Below the pieces are notes generated by a model, which saw only the letters and a program-made list of their open reading frames with translations, made no database searches and was not told where the DNA came from. This document shows, in pieces, positions 33,894-44,000 of a DNA stretch of 64,000 nt. This stretch comes from Venturia oleaginea (lineage: Eukaryota; Ascomycota; Dothideomycetes; Venturiales; Venturiaceae), in contig JABMLP010000014.1 in NCBI GenBank assembly GCA_013176395.1, positions 310,001-374,000 of the forward strand. The letters run 5' to 3'. The position numbers were made by a program, and so were the translations under genes. Numbering within the stretch: the first letter of the stretch is position 1; every line of letters begins with the position of its first letter.

Positions 33894-34704
33894 TCTGTTT
33901 TGTTTTGGGATCGGTATGTAGACGCTTTACGAGTGATAACCCAACCAGGACAATGCGTGGGACAGCCGCGGGTACGTCGATATTTGTCATGATGGACGAA
34001 TAATGCCTGCTTTGCGATTGGCGGACGGTTCATGATTGATTGTGGACGAGCTTATAGCGACGAGTGATAATGGCGGTTATGATAGGGCTGTGGAACTTAA
34101 TTTTCCAGCAACCATCGTTCTATGCTGCGAGGGATTGAGATGGGCTTTGGCGAGGCGAGTCTCTTACGCTATAGAGAGGTCGATGATCTAGTTCAGGGCG
34201 AGGGAGCGTTGTCGAAGAGTTTTTGTATACTTTCAAAGCCTGACCGACATATTGTAGCTGTAGAAGGACCCTCGCTTTCCTACCTTGAACGGCCTTTTCT
34301 ACACGGCACTTAACGAAACAAGAATCTTCTTCCACCTGAGCTATACTATTCGACATTAATGGGAGCTACAATTCTATCGAGATAGTCAACTTACATGATC
34401 AATGCCGCGTTATGGCTCTGAACCGACGAAACACCATCTTCGTTCGTTGGATGCGGCGATGAATCTTTAGCAACAACAGTGGTTGGCATTATCGCTACGA
34501 AGCGTTGGTTTTCAGCTAGGTCATTACAGCACACCGCAATAGTCTTTAAGTTAGGCAAAAGGATGAAAACCTGACCAGGCAAGAAGACATGGCAGCGGGG
34601 ATTCGCTGGTGGTCACCCACCCAACTACCTCCGTACTAATTCGCCGATATCAAGCTTATCTGTGAGTGATGTGATTGGTTGATACGCTAGGTTCCTCTTG
34701 GCAC

Positions 34705-34805
34705 CCTCACGCTGTTACTCACTAAAGCTGTCCTCACGCTGTCACTCACCAACGCTATCCTCACGCTGTTACTCACCAACGCTGTCCTCACGTTTTCACC
34801 TACCA
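34705..34805 (+). repeat. 27-bp tandem repeat, 3.7 copies
   Basis: Units starting cctcacgctgt at 34705, 34732 and 34759, with a partial diverged unit at 34786, are spaced exactly 27 bp. Differences between units are single substitutions. The region is non-coding in all frames. Confidence 0.85.
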
Positions 34806-35066
34806 AGTGTCCTAAGCATGACTTAAAAGGCTCAAATCTCAACAAGACGGCGACACGTCTCAAAAACTTTGTCGAATTATCTCGCTCCGTTAGAGATCAA
34901 AAGTACCTATTCTCGGAGGTACGGCTACAGCTGTAACTACACTACCGCTTTGGCGGCGAGAACGAGACCAATATACCCGTGTTTTTCTAGCCGTAATTCT
35001 ACGTAATCATAGTCAAATTTAAGCAAGTCTAACTCCCAACTCCCAAAAAAATCCATCCCGAGAAAA

Positions 35067-35453
35067 TCATCTTGGTCCCCAACCCCAATTTTGCTGGACA
35101 CCTCCGGGGCCCGAAGGCTGCCATCCTGATGGCGCTCCATTGTAATTTGGCAATCCTGCACGGTAAATATCCTCATGTTGCTGTCGATTCAATGGCCCGT
35201 AGCCAAAATCCCGATACTGATCATTCCGGCGACGGGAACGATGAGGTTCGCCGTTGTGAACGCGATACGGGAACTCATGAGGCCAAGGTAACATACGCCT
35301 CTCTTCATCCCCGTGTAAAGGCTGCTGTCTCTCCTGTATTTTGTCGAAATAGTGATAGAGACCTGACAAGAGGCAATGCATATGGTTGTATCCTCGATCC
35401 GGAAATTGGCCGATCCTTCCGCAGCGACATTCTCGTTGCAGATTTGGATACAT
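35067..35453 (-). CDS. Doubtful hypothetical protein, Gly/Pro/Arg/Gln-rich
   Basis: A 128-residue minus-strand frame ends with a compositionally protein-like stretch (PYRVHNGEPHRSRRR, then QPSGPGGVQQNWGWGPR). No signal peptide, domain or splice support was found. An overlapping frame in another phase is longer but less convincing. It may be noise. Confidence 0.2.
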   Translation of the reverse strand: MYPNLQRECRCGRIGQFPDRGYNHMHCLLSGLYHYFDKIQERQQPLHGDEERRMLPWPHEFPYRVHNGEPHRSRRRNDQYRDFGYGPLNRQQHEDIYRAGLPNYNGAPSGWQPSGPGGVQQNWGWGPR

Positions 35454-36403
35454 TGTGTGTTTTCCAAATTAAAATTGAAATCTGCGTGATGCTGAAAAGT
35501 TTCGGTTGTTTTCTGTGAGTGCGGTAATCTTGATATGTATGATGGTTGATGAGTGTAGAATCTGTATCGTAGCAAGAGTTCAGTAGCTTTTGTACTTCCA
35601 CCACGAGAAATAGTCATCGAACACACCTGGACAAGTGCATCGTGTGAACGGAACCTATGTGTTGTTAATTCGTAGACAGAAGTCATATGTATTATAACAA
35701 GGCCACGTTTCAGCCTTGCGGTCACGGGCAAGTCACGCTATACCTGAAGACAGCGTAGTAGAACCCAATGCTTTAGATATTTTGATAGATGATCACCAAT
35801 ATTATGTCTTGAAACTTCAGACAGGCGTTGATACAAAAGAATTGAGAAAGAGAGCGAAGACTGATGTAATTCCCTAACGCATCGAATACTTTCAACCCAC
35901 TGTCTCGCTGATGTGCTACATACTCTCTTCGCAAGATGATATTTTGAGACACGGCTATAAATTCCGATGTATTGGAGGAAGATAAAGAGAAAATATCGCC
36001 AGAGGTATAGAGTGACTTGCAAGTCGCCCGTGACGCGGTCGATTGATAATTGAGAAGGCGAAATTTCAAATCTTCTTAGCTGGGTACTCAACAAACAAAA
36101 ACCGTCCAGAAGACTATCTATGCTAATGGCTTCAATTGCTCGGTGAGTCTGTAAATGCGAAAGTTGTTGAAGCTCTGGCGCCAACTGGAGCAAACAGAAA
36201 TAGGTTTACGTCATAATCAAACTCGATGGACCCCCCCGCGCCCCAAAACCCTAAGCGGCCAAGATAGCTTAGCATGAGCTTATCGTCGATCCGTAGATCA
36301 TATACCGTATAAACTTCATGTTTTATGATATGGAGTGTTATGGGCATGGCCCATGGTTGGTATAGGCTAAGAGCCTAAGCCTGATTGAGCCTAGTATAGA
36401 GAC

Positions 36404-36422
36404 AGAACCTCATTGAGGTTCT
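36404..36422. repeat. 19-bp perfect palindrome
   Basis: agaacctca-t-tgaggttct is a perfect inverted repeat of 9 bp arms. Another 7-bp inverted pair (aagacct...aggtctt) lies about 100 bp to the right. Together they give a hairpin-rich segment next to the transposon insertion. Confidence 0.6.
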
Positions 36423-36595
36423 TTGTTTGTAGATACCTTCACTCCTTAACTGAATCTAAACAATCTTTGGCTACGAGTATGCTACGTCTTTCCAGCTACC
36501 GTCCCGTAATAAGACCTACTTAAAGGTCTTGCTGTGGCCCGTGTACTGTGGCGCCTTGTTAGGTGCTTGGACACTGTGGTTGCTCCAGTAGCCTA

Positions 36596-37879
36596 CAAGT
36601 GCTGTGCGTGAACGGGCTGACACCCCCCCCCCTGTCAATTTTGTCTCAGTCATGAAGCTAGCAAAATAAAGCAGACTCTACCTTTACTATCACCTCATAT
36701 TCTTCATTATACAGCTTCAAATGCCTGGCAAGCATAAGAACCGTCAATCATTTCGTGATCCTGAGCGGCCGAAAAGCCAACGTCTCTCTGAGCGCGAGCG
36801 TACTCAGATCCTCACCTTACACCACCTTGCAGAATGGAACAAGACCCAAATCGCTCGAAAGCTTCGCCTTGCTCGATCTACGGTTATTCTTTGTATTCAA
36901 GAAGGCTATTATACTCCTCGTAAGCCACCTGGCAGGCCATTTATGCTTACAATCCACCGCCGCCACCTTCTAATCAACCGAGCTACCCAGGATGCTCTAC
37001 ACCGACGAATGCCGCTTAAGCAGATTGCCTCGATTGAGGGTATTCAAGCCTGCCGGAGAACCCTTTTTCAAGCCTTTAAATGCGAGAGATTCTTCCGCCG
37101 TATCGCCGTCGAGAAGCCTCTTCTTACGGAGGCGCACCGAGCGGCAAGACTACAATGGGCAATACGTCACCAACATTGGGACCTTGAGCAGTGGAAACGT
37201 GTCCTCTGGACAGACGAGGCATCTTTTACAACAGGAGGCTTTGGCGTCATATACGTAACAAGGAGGCCTGAGGAGAAGTATGAACCTTCTTGCTTATTAC
37301 CAAAGTTTCGAGGTTATTCTTCGTGGATGGCTCATGGCTGTATTTCTGGGACAACAAAGGGACCTCTTGTAGTTTGTGAGAAGGCTTGGGGCAAGGTTAC
37401 TGCTGCTATATACTCTGAGCATATTCTGCCAGGGGTATATAGTCATATTCACGAGATGAAGCATATAGGAGGCTACTTTCGAGCAATCTTGATGGAAGAT
37501 AACGCCTCCGTACATACGGCTAGGCTTACTCAGGCAGTACACTCTCAGTACAACCTTAATAGGATGACTTGGCCAGCTAACTCACCAGATCTCAACCCAA
37601 TTGAGAATGTCTGGCGGCTGTTAAAATATAGAATTGGGAGGCGCTTTCCGTACTCGGAAGCAGATGTACGACAGTATCTTGAGGAAGAATGGGCTAAACT
37701 TGAGCTAGATGACTTTATTAAGTATATAGAAGAGATGTCTGAGCGCGTACAAGCCGTTATCGCAGCTAATGGCGGCCACACTAAGTGGTAATGTATACAA
37801 AGTCTGCTTCATTTTGCTAGCTTCATGACTGAGACAAAATTGACAGGGGGGGTGTCAGCCCGTTCATGCACAGCACTTG
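36596..37879 (+). mobile_element. Intact Tc1/mariner-type DNA transposon with ~80-bp terminal repeats
   Basis: The element runs from CAAGTGCTGTGC to GCACAGCACTTG and is flanked by TA on both sides (36594-36595, 37880-37881). The terminal inverted repeats (36596-36677 and 37801-37879) are nearly identical. The main difference is a C run of ten on the left and seven on the right. The interior is a single uninterrupted transposase gene. High TIR identity plus an open frame suggest a recent, possibly active copy. Confidence 0.92.
36721..37791 (+). CDS. Tc1-type transposase, uninterrupted
   Basis: 356 residues, full length for the family. The N-terminal part carries helix-turn-helix motifs (LSERERTQILTLHHLAEWNK, then KTQIARKLRLARSTV). 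The catalytic core has VLWTDEASFT, LMEDNASVHTA and NSPDLNPIENVW, with 34 residues between the second Asp and the Glu. The C-terminus ends ANGGHTKW, close to the ADGWHTKY end of the other Tc1-type transposase in this window. The two belong to the same broad clade, though their TIRs differ. It cuts and pastes the element at TA sites. No stops or frameshifts. Confidence 0.93.
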   Translation: MPGKHKNRQSFRDPERPKSQRLSERERTQILTLHHLAEWNKTQIARKLRLARSTVILCIQEGYYTPRKPPGRPFMLTIHRRHLLINRATQDALHRRMPLKQIASIEGIQACRRTLFQAFKCERFFRRIAVEKPLLTEAHRAARLQWAIRHQHWDLEQWKRVLWTDEASFTTGGFGVIYVTRRPEEKYEPSCLLPKFRGYSSWMAHGCISGTTKGPLVVCEKAWGKVTAAIYSEHILPGVYSHIHEMKHIGGYFRAILMEDNASVHTARLTQAVHSQYNLNRMTWPANSPDLNPIENVWRLLKYRIGRRFPYSEADVRQYLEEEWAKLELDDFIKYIEEMSERVQAVIAANGGHTKW

Positions 37880-37968
37880 TAGCAAGCCGTCACATGGCTC
37901 GTGTACTGTGGCGCCTTGTTAGGTGCTTGAACACTGTGGTTGTTCCAGTAGCCTAACAAGCCGTCACA

Positions 37969-38398
37969 TTCCTCGCTTCGCACGGTCGTTCTTAAGTCTG
38001 CGCGTACATGGATAGAATCTTCCCGCAAGAGACATGGTAATTTAGCTTAAGGTCGTAGCTCCCTCAAGGTTTGCGATTGCACATCATTCTTGCGTTGACA
38101 ATAATCTGCGGCTATTATGGCTCTTACAAAACAAGTCAGTTTGAACTTGCGCTTGTCCTCGTTCACTTCGAAAGTACACCCACTACTGTACCTTCCCAGT
38201 CGCAGCTCGTCGAAAGGTTCAAGCCGGTTCTTAACCAAGTCTTTCACGATCGATGCAGAAACGCACTCAAACAGGCTACCTAAGTAAACTATAACTAGAT
38301 TATACGAGAATCGTTCTTAGTTACTATGGTTTTCCCTTCGACGTGTTATATTAAAGTAAGATTGTAGCCGTGATCTCCAAGTTACCTAATAAAGTATA
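37969..38398. other. Spacer between the Tc1-type and pogo-type elements
   Basis: About 430 bp without coding sequence. The bases before 38399 are TA-rich (aaagtata) and supply the presumed TA target of the pogo-type element. Confidence 0.4.
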
Positions 38399-40122
38399 CC
38401 ACCACCGAGCCGGCCACTTTTCCTTGCCACAGCCCTTATCCTCTTAACACGCAATGTCTCAACAACGCAACGCGATAGCCGTTCAAGAAGAAGGCAGAAT
38501 TGATCTCGCTCTTCAGGCCTATACCTCTGGTCAATTTCAAAGCCTACGGCGCGCTGCTGCAGCCTTCAACATCAAACACCAAAGGCTCTCTGATCGGCTC
38601 TGCGGAATTACCTCTCCATCTCAAACTCTCCCAAACTCCCATAAGCTCACTGCAACAGAAGAGCAAACGCTTGTCCAATATATCCTCGACCTCGATTTGC
38701 GAGGATTTGCGCCCCGGCTGTGTGAGGTGGCAGATAGGGCGGATAAACTGCTGGATGTACGCGGTGGAGAGCCAGTAGGGAAAAACTGGGCTGAGAGGTT
38801 CGTAACGCGCTCAGATGAGCTCAAGATGGCCTTCAACCGAGCCAAAGATAGGCAGAGGATACTACAGGAAGACCCAGAGATTATCGGCGCATGGTTCAAG
38901 CTCGTTGCAGATACTGAAGCCAAGTACGGCATCCACGAAAAAGACGTACACGGCCTAATTTGATCCAGCCAGGCAATCGAGAGTGGGTTACAGTTATCCG
39001 GAGTATCTGCGCCGCTGGGTATGCGACCCCGCCCTTCATTATCTACAAAGGACGCGTTCACATCCCTGCGTGGTATGAGGAGGCAGATATACCACGGAAT
39101 TGGAAGCTCTCGGTCTCTGAGAACGGCTGGACAAACAATGTGCTTGGTCTTAAGTGGTTGAAGCACTTTGACGCGCATGCAAAGGCGCGTAAAGTAGGGG
39201 GGTATAGGCTGCTCATCTTGGACGGCCATGAGAGCCATCTCAACTAGGATTTCAAGGACTACTGCCTCGAACATAAGATGCTAACGCTCTGTATGCCACC
39301 TCATTCATCGCATATCCTCCAGCCGCTTGATGTGGTCTGCTTCTCGCCGTTGAAGTGCAAGTACTCTCAACGAGTTCGAGTCTTGGCACGCCGACGCGTC
39401 TACCATATCAACAAAGAAGGCTTCCTCCCGGCCTTCAAAGACGCATTTTTCGATGTGTTTATAGAAGAGAACTGTCGAAAGGCTTTTGAGATGGTAGGGC
39501 TAGTCCCTATTAACGCGGAGGTGGTATTGGATCGCCTTGAAGTACGACTACGTACCCTACCAGCACCCCCACCGCAGGAGACGCCGTGGCAGTCCAAGAC
39601 TCCAAGCAATACTCTTGAATTTGGATCCCAATCAAAGCTTGTACGCGAATCTTTCACTCGGTCACCAGTTACTGCGCAGACTGGCTTCTCTCAGCTTGTC
39701 AAGGGCGCTGAATTGATGCTGCACCAGAACGCTCTACTTATTGCACGAAACCACGAGCTTGAAGAGCAATTGGCAGTAATGACGAAGCGAAAATGGCGCA
39801 AAAGGAAGTGGATCCAGCAAGGTGGTACTATAGAGTACGGGACTGCAGCAGCGCAGGTAGCTGCTGAGGCGTCTGTAGCGCCTCAGAAATCAAAGAAGGC
39901 TCGTGGTAGTGGTGATCAAGAAACAGGCCGGCCAGCTTTACGGCGCTATGGGAACTGCGGCGCGACTGGGCACAATGCGCGAAGGTGTAAAAAAGATATC
40001 GAGATATCTTCTGAATCAGATAGCAGCACGACAGACTTGGAATCTATTGTTGATAGCGATAAAATTGAAGAGGCGTAATATGAGTTGGTCGTGCCAAGGA
40101 AAAGTGGCCGGCTCGGTGGTGG
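38399..40122 (+). mobile_element. Fot1/pogo-type DNA transposon, defective
   Basis: Perfect 28-bp terminal inverted repeats bound the element: 38399-38426 starts CCACCACCGAGCCGGCC and 40095-40122 is its exact reverse complement. TA precedes the left end; on the right a TA follows after two bases (AATA), so the exact edge may be 40124. The single gene inside is a CENP-B/DDE-1 type transposase that is truncated and interrupted. Perfect termini with a dead gene mean it could still be moved in trans. Confidence 0.85.
38454..40078 (+). pseudogene. Fot1/pogo transposase, catalytic segment deleted and stop inside
   Basis: The N-terminal HTH part (GRIDLALQAYTSGQFQSLRR) and CENP-B-type domain are readable from ATG 38454. 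After KYGIHEKDVHGLI the frame ends at 38961-38963. It resumes in another phase at IQPGNREWVTVI, so the segment that in relatives carries the first catalytic Asp is gone. The next frame reads LLILDGHESHLN, then TAG at 39245-39247, then DFKDYCLEHKM; a CAG to TAG change explains it. HSSHILQPLDVVCFSPLK follows. The C-terminal CCHC zinc knuckle is damaged: Tyr (TAT, 39947) stands where the first Cys belongs, one G-to-A change from TGT. All signs point to an inactive relic with C-to-T type damage. Confidence 0.85.
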
Positions 40123-41076
40123 AATACGTTAATCCAATATCAATCTGTGTTGCGCCCCGAATAGGAAGATCAAGCGGGGTGTCACATGGAACTAGAGTGA
40201 AGATCCTGTCAAGAATAGTAGGCTTGAAGATAGAACCATCAATGGTATTATATTGATAAGACAATCACTAAAGATCTTAGGATCTTTACGCGTGTCCTTT
40301 ATTTTATAATTACAGGATTCTGTTCCGTCATGTGATAGAATTCCTGACAGATCCCCACCGCCGCCACCAACGCGTCGAGCAGCTGTCATCATTCTCATCT
40401 TCTTCTCGGATCATCGATACCGTGTAGGAGCAGTCCTCTTCATCTCCATGCTCGGTCTGCTGCGACGCCATCACAAAGGGCAGCGAGATGTTCAAGTCTT
40501 CCTGTCGCGGACGTAAGTCTTCACGACTTGAATCTGGCATTTCCACTGAAGAATCGCAGCGATTAAGATCTGGCTAAACCCTTAATATTGACGAACTTGA
40601 CACAGGCACTATCACAGTGTGGATCAGATCCACACGTCAATGGTGTCGTTCTTGTTCGATATTGGCCCTATTGAGCTGTACATGGCAGATGCGACATCAA
40701 AGTGCAATCCCTCGGTGGTATTTAGCACATCAGTACAGGTGCCAACCGGTTCGTGATCTTGAGAAGATCGGAGAATAACGATTAGGAAAAATCGGTAAGA
40801 TCAATCCTAGGATCTGGCGGATACCAGACGGAGTAACAAACGAGAAATTCGTCTGCGAGGGTTTGTTCGAGGGCAACCTTACACGAATCAACCCTCGGAA
40901 CAGGTTAGGTGTAGATATTCCATAAATGATCTGATTGACAACCTCCTAAACATAAGAACAAACCACAACCAAAAAGCCTACTCCAAGCTATGGAAACGCC
41001 AAAAATGCCATATTCAAACAAGACAGTGCCTTTTGTAACCTCAGATATCAAGAAAAACTGGCCAGGCAGCAGCCCC
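40123..41076. other. Intergenic stretch next to MET5
   Basis: No gene is supported. An open stretch near 40618-40758 (+) translates to plausible peptide sequence but has a stop on each side and no start or splice signals. The right end is MET5 3' untranslated sequence. Confidence 0.4.
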
Positions 41077-44000
41077 TTACTCGCCATCCGATTCTTCTTC
41101 GCCAGTCTGGGATAAATGTTAGCGACCGTCAAATGATTAGTCTGCTCAAGCACTTACATTGTCATGGAAATCACGACCTTCCTTCGTCGCAGTAATCATA
41201 CCAATCCTGATACAGAAGTCTCCAAAATGCTCGTGGGCATTTCTTTCCTTCGCATATCGCTTGATAAGCGGCTTCATAATCTCCAGTATCTCATCCTCTT
41301 TGATGCTCGACCGGTAGAGCTTGTTCAGTCTGTTGCCGTGATAACCTCCACCAAGATACATATTGTAAGCACCGAACGCCTTGCCCACAAAAGCGACCTC
41401 AGCCAACCAAGGTCGTGCGCATCCGTTGGGACATCCGGTCATGCGCATGACAATGCTGTCTTGTCGCAAGCCGGCCTCCTCAATGGTCGATTCGAGCTTG
41501 GTAATAAGCTCAGGTAAGTAACGCTCGGACTCGGCCATGGCAAGACCACAAGTTGGGAATGCAACACAGGCAGACGACGACAGTCTCATTCCAGAGTAAT
41601 CAGTATTGTCGAGCTTGAACTTCTTCATCACAGCCTTGACCGTTGGCAGATCCTTATCTTCAATGTTGCTAAGAATCAAGTGCTGGTTTCCAGTCAGCCT
41701 GAACTCGCCCTTGTTCAGCTTGGCAATCTCTCGAATGCCAGCCTTCATCTGGAAATTGGCTGTGTTCTCAATGCGACCATTCTCGATAAAGAACGTGAAG
41801 TGGTTCAAACCGAGCTCATCCTTCATCCAGCCAAAGGTATCGATGTTCGAGTCAAATTTGAAAGCTTTTGGTTCTTCGAACTTGAAGCCTAACAACTCCT
41901 CGACCTTGCCCTTGAAAACGTCGACACCCATGTCATCAATGGTGTACTTTAGTCGAGCGTGCTTTCGGTTCTTACGATCACCGTTGTCACGCTGGACAAT
42001 CATGATCTTCTCGCAAGCCAAATGAGCCTTGTCTGCCGGAACGTAACCAAACATGCGTCCAATCTGTGGATATGTCTTTTTCATGTTGTGCGTCACACCC
42101 ATGCCTCCACCGGCGAGAATATTGAAGCCCTCGAGCTGGCCGTTCTTTCCTTTGATGGCAATGAGACCAACATCGTGAGCATAGACATCCGTGTCGTTGT
42201 GTGGTGGAATGGCAATGGTGATCTTGAACTTTCGAGGAAGGTAGACAGGGCCGTACAACGGCTCGCTCTCGACAATAGCATTGCCAGCAACCTGTGTCTT
42301 TTTCTCATCTCCATCCTGCAACCAAATTTCATGGTAAGCAGTGCTCGCGGCCGAAGGCAACAGGTGGTCTGAAATGCGGCCGGCCACAGCATGTACCTGA
42401 CGATGGTACTTTGATGCTGTAGGTAAACTGCTACACATGACGTTTCGATTGATGTCACCGCATGCGGCGATGGTTGTCATCAAAGCACGATTGATGGCTT
42501 GCATAGCAGGTCGGAGTTTACCCTTGACGATGCCATGGAACTGGAATGTTTGTCTCGTAGTCAGCTTCATTGTCTCATTTCCGAGGCTGTCGCTGATATC
42601 GTCCATCTGGATCCATTGTTTGGGAGTGGCAACACCTCCCGAAAGACGACAACGGATCATGAATGAGTATGCAGGCTCCAGCCCTTGGGCCTTGCGCTCA
42701 TCACGAAGATCGCGGTCGTCTTGCATGTATGTACCATGGAACTTGGTGAGCTGCTGATCGCTTGCAGATATGGCTCCGGTCGATGTGTCAGCTAGACCTT
42801 CAGCGATTGTGCCTCGCAAGAAGTTCGAGTTGATCTTCATATCCTCGTTCGTCAATGGCGGAGGCTCTTCAGGGAGGCCTTCAACCTTGTCAACACCAAG
42901 AGCCTGCCACAACTTTGGTTCCCACTCATTGTATCCGGTGTGGTAAGTGTCAGGATCCTGGTCATCACCAAGACCGCAGTCGGCCATAGAAAGTGCACCC
43001 AAAGTGGCCAAGCGGTTGTGAAGATCTTTTCCTGGCTTGTTATAGTACACCTTGTCTTCTTTCCTCGGCCAGTAGTGGCTGTCACCAAGAGCGAAGACTG
43101 CAAACCTGACGGTAGCCAGATCAAATTCGGTCGAATTCCTGATGGTCTCCCAGAAATTTCGTCCATTTTGAGGGAATTCACCCTGACCAGCAGTGGCAGT
43201 GAAGAAGACAACGTTCTCCTCTGCAGAAAGATCCTCCAATGGGTAGTCGTCCATAGCCATGACCATTGGCTTCAAACCTCTAGCCTTAGCTCGGTTACCG
43301 AATCTTTTGGCTAGATTCTCGGCATTGCCATTATCGGATGCGAATAGAACTGTTACAGGAGCGCCCTGGAGGCCCTCAAGCAGGGCCTCGTAGGCGTCCT
43401 TAGCCTTACGCTTCTGGAGCTCTCGTACTTCGGACCCGTACGAACCTGACAAATTGGCAGAAAATTCGGGGTGCCTCTTGGTGAGTTGCGTGAGGTAGTT
43501 GTCGCGTCGCAGGAATTCCTCGAGCTCCTTCTTCACGCGCTCGGAATCAAGACGGAACTTCTCCTCACCCTTCTCCTCCGCGGTCGGATCCCATCTGTAC
43601 AGCGGCCAGTATCCAATGTCCACAGCTTTCTTGGTCTCCTGCAGCACGGTTAATGGAGTGTCGTTCTCCTGAAAGTATGGGAGGTATGCTAGAATGACAG
43701 AAGGTCCATTGAACTGCTCAGCCTCCAACATAGCGGCGAGTACCTGAGTGTACGAGCTGTAGACTGCGACCGATGCAACGTAGGCGTTGCCAAAGTTCAT
43801 GGCATAAAGACCGATGTCCTTCTTGCGTCTCGCAGCATCAGCTGCAGCTTTATCAGAGTGTGGCTGAGAGTCGATAATGAGCATGTTAACGTTCGCTCCG
43901 GAAGCCAGAACATGGTGAACACCCGAGTTTCCGAGATCATAGGCCCAGGCGTCTGAGCCGACAAGCCATTGAGACTCCTTGAAGAAGAAAGACTTGGTTG

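Larger units (their letters stand above)
33991..36534. other. Gene-poor stretch before the transposon island
   Basis: Apart from a 27-bp tandem repeat and one doubtful minus-strand frame, I see no gene. Several short perfect inverted repeats occur near 36360-36530. This may be old transposon or relic sequence, but no termini are clear. Confidence 0.4.
36535..37968 (+). repeat. 74-bp tandem duplication split by a transposon
   Basis: Unit one consists of 36535-36595 plus 37882-37894; unit two is 37895-37968. Both contain gtgtactgtggcgccttgtt and end gtagccta-n-caagccgtcaca. They differ by only about four substitutions, and in each the second unit has T or A where the first has C or G. The Tc1-type element lies exactly at the TA inside unit one. 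Confidence 0.85.

Noticed and set aside
33736..33990. Minus-strand frame as first exon of the 22-residue-repeat gene
   Set aside because: The only possible intron would be 36 nt and leaves the wrong phase.
40618..40758. Open + strand stretch giving a plausible 47-residue peptide
   Set aside because: It has stops on both sides, no ATG at its head, no splice signals and no recognised similarity.
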